Shown piece by piece: positions 1 to 5,562 of a DNA stretch of 10,775 bases. This stretch comes from Deltaproteobacteria bacterium (GTDB lineage: Bacteria > Desulfobacterota > Desulfobacteria > Desulfobacterales > JAABPS01). Within the stretch, counting starts at the first letter, position 1. Every line of letters begins with the position of its first letter. The notes beneath the pieces are model-generated. The model was not told the DNA's origin, searched no databases, and worked only from the letters and a program-made list of their open reading frames with translations. A program made the translations under genes and the position numbers. The stretch spans positions 1 to 10,775 of the forward strand of contig JAFDFT010000062.1 in assembly GCA_019309685.1 (NCBI GenBank), in the 5' to 3' direction.

Positions 1-726
1 AGTAAATGGTCATCCATCAAACACAAAAAAGGGGCCACAGATGCCAAGCGCGGAAAAATTTTCACAAAGCTTATCAAGGAAATAACAGTCGCGGCCCGTA
101 TGGGCGGGGGTGATGCAGAGTCAAACCCACGATTGCGAACAGCAATCCTGACGGCAAAAAGTGAAAATATGCCGAAAGACAATATTGAAAGGGCGATTAA
201 AAAGGGCACCGGTGAACTTGAAGGAGTCAATTACGAAGAAAGTACTTACGAGGGATACGGGCCCAGCGGCGCCGCGGTTTTTGTGGAATCCCTGACAGAC
301 AATAAAAACAGGGCGGTGGCGGATATTCGTCATATTTTCAGCAAAGCAGGCGGTAATCTTGGCGAAAACGGGTGTGTGGCATATATGTTTGATAAAAAGG
401 GCTATATCAATATTGAAAAAGAATCCGTTGACGAAGAAAACCTCATGGAGATTGCCATCGATGCGGGTGCTGAGGACGTCCGGGATGATGAAAACAATTT
501 TGAAGTCATTACCGCTATTGAGGATTTCGAAGCGGTAAAGTCAGCCATCGAAGATCAGTCTATACCTTATATAGTAGCGGAAATTACCATGCTCCCGCAG
601 TCAACGGCCAATCTTGAAGGAAAAGAAGCCGAACAGATGCTAAAGCTCATGGACGCGCTGGAAGACTGTGATGATGTGCAGAAGGTTTATACTAACGCGG
701 ATATTCCTGAGGAATTGGTTGGGTAA
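1..726 (+). CDS. yebC: YebC/PmpR family regulator (5' partial)
   Basis: YebC/PmpR/TACO1 family protein; members are described as DNA-binding transcriptional regulators and, more recently, as factors that help ribosomes through difficult stretches. The frame is open from base 1 and begins SKWSSIKHKKGATDAKRG, the near-N-terminal family signature (usual form M-x-G-H-S-K-W-x-x-I-K-H-x-K), so only about four codons are missing. The 241 visible residues plus these give roughly 245, the normal family length. Other family blocks seen are the MPKDNIERAIKKGTG segment, YEGYGPSGAA, a KGY(I) strand of the middle domain and the C-terminal LEDCDDVQKVYTNADI. An ATG at base 100 is internal to the domain and is not the real start. 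The stop codon overlaps the edge of a long palindrome (725-844). No terminator with a T-run follows. Confidence 0.95.
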   Translation, partial: SKWSSIKHKKGATDAKRGKIFTKLIKEITVAARMGGGDAESNPRLRTAILTAKSENMPKDNIERAIKKGTGELEGVNYEESTYEGYGPSGAAVFVESLTDNKNRAVADIRHIFSKAGGNLGENGCVAYMFDKKGYINIEKESVDEENLMEIAIDAGAEDVRDDENNFEVITAIEDFEAVKSAIEDQSIPYIVAEITMLPQSTANLEGKEAEQMLKLMDALEDCDDVQKVYTNADIPEELVG

Positions 727-844
727 AACACTGCTTTTTATCCAATTTCGGTGTCAGGCTCAAATTTTAATCCTCGAAATACTATATGTATGTCTGCGGT
801 TAAAGTTATCGCCTTCCTTGAACTTGAATAAAAATCAGCGTTTT
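725..844. repeat. Long imperfect palindrome, element 1 (yebC 3' end)
   Basis: The 120 bp fold back on themselves around the apex ATAC-TATAT-GTAT (779-791). Read by eye, the left arm from 725 and the reverse complement of the right arm from 844 share AAAAC, CTG, TTTTTAT, CAA, TTC, AGGC, TTTAA and ATAC in register, roughly two thirds identity with one gap. The left arm starts on the last two bases of the yebC stop codon. GGAATT at 711-716 and AATTCC at 848-853 suggest the palindrome may once have reached into the yebC coding end. It has no coding potential that I trust. It could be a miniature inverted-repeat element or an RNA hairpin at the yebC 3' end. Confidence 0.6.
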
Positions 845-917
845 GCAAATTCCATAACATTCCTTTTCCCCGGAAATGAGAAATTTTCTGTTCCGCCAAA
901 TCGGGACGGAAAAGAAC
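845..917. other. Spacer with short hairpin between palindromes
   Basis: No gene is seen. TTCTGTTCCG (886-895) and CGGAAAAGAA (907-916) form a 10-bp stem with one mismatch and an 11-nt loop. The stretch GGAAATGAGAAATTTT (872-887) resembles the left arm of the element that begins at 921 (AGAAATGAGCAATTTTT), so it may be a worn fragment of the same repeat family. Confidence 0.35.
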
Positions 918-1003
918 CTGTTTCCAATTCAGAAATGAGCAATTTTTCGCAAGGTCAAGGAAATCGAAGAATTGCGCGGAGGCGTACTCAGTTGTACGCC
1001 GCA
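918..1003 (+). repeat. Half copy of dispersed palindromic repeat
   Basis: This stretch matches 10492-10577 in the same orientation at about 90% by eye (seven mismatches and one single-base gap over about 85 bp). It contains the full left arm and the apical stem GGCGTAC (981-987), loop TCAGTT, GTACGCC (994-1000), a perfect 7-bp stem. After about 1003 the right arm seen in the distant copy is missing, and 1004-1036 shows no resemblance to it. The start GTTTCCAATTC is nearly the same as the start of the neighbouring element at 1037, so the two belong to one superfamily lying side by side. Confidence 0.75.
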
Positions 1004-1036
1004 GAAATGAAAAAACATTGGTACCTGCTTAGAGGT

Positions 1037-1178
1037 GTTTCCAATTCTCAAATAAGATATTTTATTGAAAAACAAGGCCGCACAAGGGTTTTCGCCGAGA
1101 TGTACATATAGTACTTCGCAGGCGGAAACCCGCGGAGAACACAGTTTTTCGAAAAAATAGCTATTTGAGGATGGAAAC
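1037..1178. repeat. Long imperfect palindrome, element 2 (lolA 3' end)
   Basis: A 142-bp full-length imperfect inverted repeat with perfect 7-bp ends GTTTCCA (1037-1043) and TGGAAAC (1172-1178) and an apical stem GTAC (1102-1105), loop ATATA, GTAC (1111-1114). Further matched blocks along the arms are CTCAAATA, TATTTT, GAAAAAC and TCGCC/GGCGG-type segments; overall arm identity is about 70% by eye. The right end overlaps by one base the TAG stop codon of lolA, which lies on the opposite strand. It therefore separates the convergent yebC and lolA genes and is likely transcribed from both sides. No transposase is encoded, so any mobility would depend on one supplied in trans. Confidence 0.7.
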
Positions 1179-1876
1179 TACTGTTCATCAAAGTACTGCA
1201 CATCCGCCCCCTTAGGTATCTTTAATCGAAATATGGAATCAGGATAACTTCTATTAAATTTAAAATTACTTAGTTTATATGAAATCTCGTCACCGTTTGC
1301 ATTATACTTTACAATTTTAACGACATCGAATGTCTTTTTGGATATTGACAGATACATCTCGGATACATCCGCAATTTTTTCTTTTGGTACAAGTCTCAAT
1401 AAATGAAGCGAGGGATTATCTTTGATGATAAGCGAAATACTAAAATACTTTTTGATCTGTTTCATATCCAAAAGAAATACAGCTCTGACCACACCTGTAA
1501 AAAATGACGTGGCTTTTCCAATCTGGATCTGGTTGTCTTCAGGCCGATAAATCCACATATCCGTTCCATCCGTCACGTATATCTGTTTTTCAGGTGAATC
1601 GTACTCCCACTTCATCTTCCACGGCCGCTTAACCGTTATCCGGCCTTTTCCGGTATCGGTGATTGCCATGACCTTTATGGTTGATATTTGATCAAACGCC
1701 GCTGAAAAGCTTGAAACATTATATCTTTTTTCGACTCCCGTAATTATTTTTTGCAGCAGTTCGCCCGCCTCAATCACAGAATTACTCGCTCCGAATACTC
1801 CTTTGGTTAAAGGAAAAACAAAGATAATCATAATCGTAAAAATACAAACCAAATATGTTATAAATCGATTCTTCAT
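1178..1876 (-). CDS. lolA: LolA-family outer-membrane lipoprotein carrier protein
   Basis: Periplasmic chaperone that takes lipoproteins from the LolCDE transporter in the inner membrane and ferries them to the outer membrane. The 232-aa product has an N-terminal signal peptide: MKNRF, a hydrophobic stretch at residues 6-24, and likely cleavage near VFG-A at 29/30. The mature part has the family pattern: FSAAFDQ (57-63), GRITVKRPWKMKWEY (78-92), then YVTDGTDMWIYRPEDNQ, the strand-turn-strand typical of the LolA half-barrel. A GGAG ribosome site (bases 1883-1888) sits about 7 nt before the ATG. It lies 82 bp downstream of the unrecognised 264-aa gene on the same strand and may be cotranscribed, although a possible promoter lies between them. 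Its stop codon touches a long palindrome. Identification rests on sequence pattern, which is only moderately conserved in this family. Confidence 0.88.
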   Translation of the reverse strand: MKNRFITYLVCIFTIMIIFVFPLTKGVFGASNSVIEAGELLQKIITGVEKRYNVSSFSAAFDQISTIKVMAITDTGKGRITVKRPWKMKWEYDSPEKQIYVTDGTDMWIYRPEDNQIQIGKATSFFTGVVRAVFLLDMKQIKKYFSISLIIKDNPSLHLLRLVPKEKIADVSEMYLSISKKTFDVVKIVKYNANGDEISYKLSNFKFNRSYPDSIFRLKIPKGADVQYFDEQ

Positions 1877-1926
1877 TTAAGCATCTCCATTCTCAATTTA
1901 CAGTCTTATAAGCAATAAACGATCTT

Positions 1927-1955
1927 GCCATAAACAGCAAGAGTGATTGTGTCAA
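1927..1955 (-). promoter_or_regulatory. Possible sigma70-type promoter for lolA
   Basis: On the minus strand a perfect TTGACA (1950-1955) lies 17 bp from TATGGC (1927-1932), a weak -10 with three of six consensus bases. It falls in the 82-bp gap between the 264-aa gene and lolA. A small inverted repeat, CTTGC/GCAAG (1924-1940), overlaps the spacer and -10. It would allow lolA to be expressed on its own. Confidence 0.3.
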
Positions 1956-1958
1956 TGA

Positions 1959-2753
1959 TTATGTCTCCAGATTGCCTTTTCTTAACAGGGTCTCGAATTC
2001 TTCTCTTTTTCTGATATATTCACGGTATTGCAGTTTTCGCTGCGAAAGCGCTTCATATATGTCATCATCCTCCGTTAACCCCTCCGTCATGTCTAACAAA
2101 TAGTCAATGCAGTTAAAAAAAGAAGTGCCTTCAATATCGGCTTTTTCCAGAAATAAACACAGTATTTTTGTTCTCATTTCCGAATAATCAATCCTCTTGT
2201 TTCTCATTCGGACCATTAACAAATCTTTTATATGACCCAACCGCTGACCTTGTGAAGGATCATCATATTTCTTGATGTATTGATCAGATATTTGGTCAAG
2301 TGTTTTTACTATCTGCGCGGCCGGTTTCCATAGAATGTTTAACTTTGATACAAATGACACGATCGCTTCATCCGGGATGTTTACTTTCAGTTGACCGCGA
2401 CCATCAGGAAAAATTATATGCGTGCTTAGACTTTTTGAACAGAGCATGTCCGTTATTTGTTTCTCATCACTTTCCTCAAACACTTTATCAATTAAACTGT
2501 CTTCCAATTGCACCTGCATGGATTCATCCGGAGAAAAAATCAGTTCAATCAGACTTTCTCTTTCTAAATTCGATTTATCCGTAAATATGTCACCAAATTC
2601 TTTTATAGTAGGATTCGAAAATGTTGAATCAACGAAATGAAGAACATCATGGCTTAAAACAATGCCTTCGTGATAAAATTTCTCTATTTTCTCAGCAAGC
2701 CATATACATTTTAATTCTTTTTCTATAGGATCTCTCATTAAAGACGAATACAT
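1959..2753 (-). CDS. Unrecognised 264-aa cytoplasmic protein
   Basis: I do not recognise this protein. It has no signal peptide or membrane span and is rich in charged residues. It looks mostly alpha-helical: an N-terminal helix pair near residues 6-45, an acidic middle (60-105), a short strand-like segment THIIFPDGRG (111-120), then helical repeats including IKDLLMVRMRNKRIDYSEM (about 174-193) and a basic, probably coiled C-terminus (QRKLQYREYIRKREEFETL). Codon use and the uninterrupted frame favour a real gene. The start is uncertain: AAAAAGG is only 1 nt before the first ATG (2753) and 16 nt before the second (2738, giving MRDPIEKELK). It precedes lolA on the same strand, so a link with envelope biogenesis is possible but purely positional. 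No terminator lies between the two genes. Confidence 0.75.
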   Translation of the reverse strand: MYSSLMRDPIEKELKCIWLAEKIEKFYHEGIVLSHDVLHFVDSTFSNPTIKEFGDIFTDKSNLERESLIELIFSPDESMQVQLEDSLIDKVFEESDEKQITDMLCSKSLSTHIIFPDGRGQLKVNIPDEAIVSFVSKLNILWKPAAQIVKTLDQISDQYIKKYDDPSQGQRLGHIKDLLMVRMRNKRIDYSEMRTKILCLFLEKADIEGTSFFNCIDYLLDMTEGLTEDDDIYEALSQRKLQYREYIRKREEFETLLRKGNLET

Positions 2754-3010
2754 ACCTTTTTAAGTTTACATCTGGATTTTGCACGAATTGGATGCTTTTA
2801 TATGTCCCGCAAGCGGGATTTCGCCTGCGCTCAACAAGCTGCATCTAAGGGTGAAGATTTAGCAGGAAAAGTTAATTTAACGAAAGGTTGGATTGCCCTC
2901 CGTTCTTTTTATATGTTTTCCAGACTCTTTCATTTTCTGAGTAGAAATTTCAATAAACATTATTAAGCACAGTGAGACCAATATGGTGCAATAATATGTT
3001 CGATGATTAT
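2754..3010. other. 257-bp intergenic region with small palindrome
   Basis: This lies between hicA and the 264-aa gene, both on the minus strand. TCCCGC-AA-GCGGGA (2805-2818) is a perfect short palindrome that could form a four-base-pair stem with a CAAG loop. It is enclosed by GATGC (2792-2796) and GCATC (2841-2845). No T-run follows on either strand, so it is not a convincing terminator. A 54-codon open frame on the plus strand covers much of the region (listed separately). Confidence 0.4.
2802..2966 (+). CDS. Doubtful 54-codon ORF or repeat remnant
   Basis: A plus-strand frame opens at ATG 2802 and stops at TAA 2964-2966. It begins MSRKRDFACAQQAASKG and continues through a KVNLTKGWIALRS segment. 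The only ribosome-site-like motif is GGAT, about 10 nt upstream. The composition looks protein-like (clustered A/Q/K, then an aromatic-rich tail), but the start lies inside a small palindrome and no family is recognised. It could be a small gene, the remnant of a longer one, or part of a dispersed repeat; chance is also possible at this length. Confidence 0.2.
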   Translation: MSRKRDFACAQQAASKGEDLAGKVNLTKGWIALRSFYMFSRLFHFLSRNFNKHY

Positions 3011-3199
3011 TTATTTTATTGATTGTATTCCTAAATCTTTACAGATTTTCTTTTCTAAATTATTCTTCACTTCTGTATGCCTTGGGACTGAAGATCTTTT
3101 ATTCTGTTCTGGATTCTGCCACCATGAATGTCGGATTCCCTCTCTTAAGAGCTCACAACCATTAAGTTTCAGATAATTTATTAAATCTCTTCTTTTCAT
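3011..3199 (-). CDS. hicA: HicA-family mRNA interferase toxin
   Basis: Toxin of a type II toxin-antitoxin pair. HicA proteins have a double-stranded-RNA-binding-like fold and cut mRNA independently of translation, with a conserved histidine. The 62-aa product shows the family layout: an N-terminal helix KRRDLINYLKLNGCELLREG, the histidine in GIRHSWW (His24), and VPRHTEVKNNLEKKICKDLGI (38-58), the common VPxH strand and last helix. Length is normal for HicA. Its ATG overlaps the hicB stop codon by 4 nt (ATGA), which indicates translational coupling. The order antitoxin-toxin is the reverse of the classic hicAB. All expected residues are present, so it is probably active. Confidence 0.9.
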   Translation of the reverse strand: MKRRDLINYLKLNGCELLREGIRHSWWQNPEQNKRSSVPRHTEVKNNLEKKICKDLGIQSIK

Positions 3200-3408
3200 A
3201 GCTCCAATACAACTTCAGAATAATCAGATTCAGCGATAGCAAGAGCTTCATTTTTATTCATTTCAAGAGCCTCTTTTAAAGTGACCTTCAGAGTTTCTAT
3301 TAATTCTTCTTTGGTTTTTTCCTGGCAATTAACACCTGGTATTTCCTCAACCCAGCCAATCCACCAGTCATCATCTTTTTTTATTACCGCTGTATATTTA
3401 TTATCCAT
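3196..3408 (-). CDS. hicB: HicB-family antitoxin (short form)
   Basis: Antitoxin partner of the adjacent HicA. HicB proteins bind HicA and block its active site. The 70-aa product has the degenerate RNase H-like HicB fold: a first strand YTAVIKKDDD, then WWIGWVEEIPGVNCQ (15-29) matching the family VxElPGxxxxG pattern, and a helix EELIETLKVTLKEALEMN (34-51). It ends after the core domain and has no visible C-terminal ribbon-helix-helix or helix-turn-helix, which longer HicB proteins use for autorepression. GGAGGT (3412-3417) lies 3 nt before the ATG, a strong but close ribosome site. It is the first gene of the hicBA operon. Confidence 0.88.
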   Translation of the reverse strand: MDNKYTAVIKKDDDWWIGWVEEIPGVNCQEKTKEELIETLKVTLKEALEMNKNEALAIAESDYSEVVLEL

Positions 3409-3459
3409 ATTACCTCCACAGGTCTGTATATTCTTTTTCTAAGAATCTATTAACTATGT

Positions 3460-3489
3460 ATTTTACACATATTTTAAAATTAAAATCAA
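3460..3489 (-). promoter_or_regulatory. Possible hicBA promoter
   Basis: On the minus strand TTGATT (3484-3489) and TAAAAT (3460-3465, five of six consensus bases) are separated by 18 bp in a very AT-rich stretch, about 50 bp before hicB. The -10 lies within ATGT-N7-ACAT (3456-3470), a small dyad that could be an operator. A second dyad, TTCTT/AAGAA (3431-3445), lies in the leader. Confidence 0.35.
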
Positions 3490-3555
3490 TAAACCCTATT
3501 TTCTCTCAAATGTCTTGGAAGTTGAGCCCATTTTCTTGACCAATCCCCCTTCCTT

Positions 3556-3584
3556 TGATATTCATCTCACACCATCTGATATTG
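3556..3584 (+). promoter_or_regulatory. Two direct TGATATT boxes before the ligase gene
   Basis: TGATATT occurs at 3556-3562 and again at 3578-3584, exactly 22 bp apart (about two helical turns), just upstream of the ligase ribosome site. It could be a tandem regulator site, but a chance repeat in AT-rich DNA is not excluded. TTGACC (3536-3541) upstream resembles a -35, with only a poor -10 at correct spacing. Confidence 0.2.
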
Positions 3585-3602
3585 AAGCGAAAAGGATAAA
3601 AA

Positions 3603-5177
3603 ATGCTGATAACAGAAATTCTGGCAAGAAACGCCCGGATGTACGGCCAAAAAACGGCACTCATTGAACGGGATCCTGAGAACAACAAACGTGTGGAAAT
3701 CACTTGGAAAGAATTCGACGACCAGGCCAACAAAATCGCCCAGGCACTTATCCAGAGAGGGGTTTCAAGTGAAGATACAGTTGTTCATTTGATGACCAAC
3801 TGTATTGAATGGCTGCCCATTTATTTTGGCATACTGCGTACCGGTGCGTGGGCAGTCCCATTAAACTTCCGTTTTGACGCAAAAACAATAAAGCATTGTG
3901 CTGACATTGCCAAACCCAGGGCTTTTGTTTTTGGGGAAGAGTTCATCGAACGCATCGAATCGATTAAATCTGACCTGGATAAGACTGTAAAAACATATAT
4001 CTTTGCCGGACCTGAACAGCTCAAACCGGACTTTGCTGAAGCGTATGAGGAGGTGATATCATCACAACATCCGGATAACCCGCAAATTGATATCCATCTG
4101 GACGATGATGCCGCGCTTTATTTTACATCCGGAACCACGGGAACACCCAAAGCAACACTTCTGACACACCGAAACCTGGAATTTGCCTGTTTTATTGAAA
4201 ACAGGCACCATAATCAGACACACCAGGATAATTTTCTGTGCATCCCGCCACTGTATCATACAGGCGCAAAAATGCACTGGTTTGGCAATTTCATTGTAGG
4301 TGCCAAATCCGTCATTTTAAAGGGTATTAAACCGCAGTGGATCATGGAGGCAATATCTGAAGAGAACATAACAATCGTATGGCTCCTGGTCCCCTGGGCC
4401 CTCGATATTTTATTTGCCATAGAAAGCGCAGAGCTGCGGCTTAAAAATTATCAGCTGGATCAATGGCGGCTGATGCATATTGGCGCGCAGCCTGTTCCGC
4501 CAAGCCTGATAAAGGAATGGAAGAAGATTTTTCCCCATCATCAATACGATACCAACTATGGTCTGACGGAAACAACCGGCCCGGGTTGTGTTCACCTGGG
4601 AATGGAAAATATGCATAAAGTGGGCGCCATCGGCATTCCCGGATTTGACTGGGAAACGAGAATTGTTGATAAAGGATTACATCCGCTGGCACCCGGTGAA
4701 ATTGGCGAACTTATTGTCAAAGGGCCGGGTGTCATGAAAGAATATTATAAAAATCCTGAAGCTACCAAAGAAACCATTGTAAACGACTGGCTTTTAACCG
4801 GTGATATAGCTAGGGAAGATGAAGATGGGTTTATCTGGCTGGTAGACAGAAAAAAAGATGTTATCATCACAGGCGGTGAAAACATTTACCCTGTGGAAAT
4901 CGAAGATTTTCTTCAGTCCCACCCCGGCATCCAGGATGTGGCAGTCATTGGCCTGCCAAGCCTGCGGCTTGGCGAAATCGCCACAGCCATTATTCAAGCA
5001 AAGCAGGGACAAACACTCACAGAAAATGACGTGAACGACTTTTGCACAGAACTTCCCAGATATAAACGGCCCAGACGCATTATCTTTGAAGATGTCCCCC
5101 GCAACCCAACCGGAAAGATAGACAAGCCAAGTTTAAGGAAAAAACATGGCGGCGCATCTGAAAGTTTTAAGATATAG
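3603..5177 (+). CDS. Class I adenylate-forming acyl-CoA ligase
   Basis: Acyl-CoA synthetase of the ANL superfamily. It activates a carboxylic acid with ATP to an acyl-adenylate, then transfers the acyl group to CoA in the cytoplasm. The 524-aa length is normal. Core motifs are complete: the P-loop-like TSGTTGTPK (175-183), YGLTE (319-323), TGD (399-401), the hinge region DRKKD (415-419) followed by ITGGENIYPVEIE, and PTGKIDK with the catalytic lysine at 505. No C-terminal carrier or fused domain is present. AAAGGA ends 6 nt before the ATG. The substrate cannot be read from sequence; medium or long-chain fatty acids or cyclic/aromatic carboxylates are all possible. It stands alone between hicBA, which is divergent, and dnaK, which is convergent, so context gives no pathway. 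Confidence 0.92.
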   Translation: MLITEILARNARMYGQKTALIERDPENNKRVEITWKEFDDQANKIAQALIQRGVSSEDTVVHLMTNCIEWLPIYFGILRTGAWAVPLNFRFDAKTIKHCADIAKPRAFVFGEEFIERIESIKSDLDKTVKTYIFAGPEQLKPDFAEAYEEVISSQHPDNPQIDIHLDDDAALYFTSGTTGTPKATLLTHRNLEFACFIENRHHNQTHQDNFLCIPPLYHTGAKMHWFGNFIVGAKSVILKGIKPQWIMEAISEENITIVWLLVPWALDILFAIESAELRLKNYQLDQWRLMHIGAQPVPPSLIKEWKKIFPHHQYDTNYGLTETTGPGCVHLGMENMHKVGAIGIPGFDWETRIVDKGLHPLAPGEIGELIVKGPGVMKEYYKNPEATKETIVNDWLLTGDIAREDEDGFIWLVDRKKDVIITGGENIYPVEIEDFLQSHPGIQDVAVIGLPSLRLGEIATAIIQAKQGQTLTENDVNDFCTELPRYKRPRRIIFEDVPRNPTGKIDKPSLRKKHGGASESFKI

Positions 5178-5180
5178 ACG

Positions 5181-5208
5181 CCTTTTCCCGGCTCACCTTA
5201 AGAAAAGG
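5181..5208 (+). terminator. Weak hairpin after the ligase gene
   Basis: CCTTTTC (5181-5187) and GAAAAGG (5202-5208) form a perfect 7-bp stem with a 14-nt loop, 3 bp after the ligase stop codon. No T-run follows, so termination here is doubtful. Confidence 0.3.
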
Positions 5209-5248
5209 ATGGAAGATAATCTCTGATCTTTAATAGCCATTGTACAGG

Positions 5249-5277
5249 TTTTAAGTTTTACGTTTTAAGTCTTAAGT
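5249..5277. repeat. Short TTAAGT direct repeats
   Basis: TTTTAAGT occurs at 5249-5256 and 5263-5270, with a further CTTAAGT at 5271-5277. This is low-complexity AT-rich sequence within the 385-bp gene-free gap between the ligase gene and dnaK. Confidence 0.5.
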
Positions 5278-5329
5278 ATTTATACACAGGCTTCAAAGGA
5301 AATACAATCTGATCATCGAATAATAAAGA

Positions 5330-5376
5330 GCCGAGAAATCAATTAAAAACTTGAATCCTCGGCCCCTTGAATCCTC
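5330..5376 (+). terminator. Hairpin with overlapping 11-bp direct repeat
   Basis: GCCGAG (5330-5335) and CTCGGC (5358-5363) form a perfect 6-bp stem with a 22-nt loop. CTTGAATCCTC is present twice in direct orientation (5350-5360 and 5366-5376), so the right arm of the stem overlaps the first copy. It might stop transcription from the ligase side, but there is no T-run and the function is uncertain. Confidence 0.3.
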
Positions 5377-5434
5377 TTATCCAAACCATTGGAAAAAATT
5401 TTATATTTACAAACTCGTAAAAGTTTAATTTAAA

Positions 5435-5555
5435 CAGTCTCGAAAAAAGTTCAAATTCAAGGCGTACAAATTTTGCAATCATGAGGCGTACTTATCTTAC
5501 GTTGAATGACTGCAAAATGCAGCACAACACAGAAGTTGGGCTTTTTAGGAGACTG
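5435..5555. repeat. Long imperfect palindrome, element 3 (dnaK 3' end)
   Basis: A 121-bp full-length imperfect inverted repeat with perfect 7-bp ends CAGTCTC (5435-5441) and GAGACTG (5549-5555). The inner arms include TTTTGCAATCAT (5471-5482) against ATGACTGCAAAA (5506-5517), 11 of 12 paired. The apical stem is GGCGTA (5485-5490) against TACGTT (5498-5503), whose two non-Watson-Crick pairs would be G-U in RNA read from the plus strand. The ends differ from the GTTTCCA-type elements, so this is a separate family, but the GGCGTAC core is shared. It begins 7 bp after the dnaK stop codon and lies between convergent genes. Confidence 0.65.
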
Positions 5556-5562
5556 GCAAATA

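Noticed and set aside
668..1111. 147-codon plus-strand open frame overlapping the yebC end
   Set aside because: It begins inside yebC in another frame and runs through palindromic repeats; its translation is not protein-like and has no ribosome site.
725..1178. Integron attC sites or a CRISPR array
   Set aside because: The palindromes lack the attC core-site layout and no integrase is present; there are no regular short repeats with spacers.
2805..2818. Terminator for the hicBA transcript
   Set aside because: The stem can be only about four base pairs once a loop is allowed, and no T-run follows on the minus strand.
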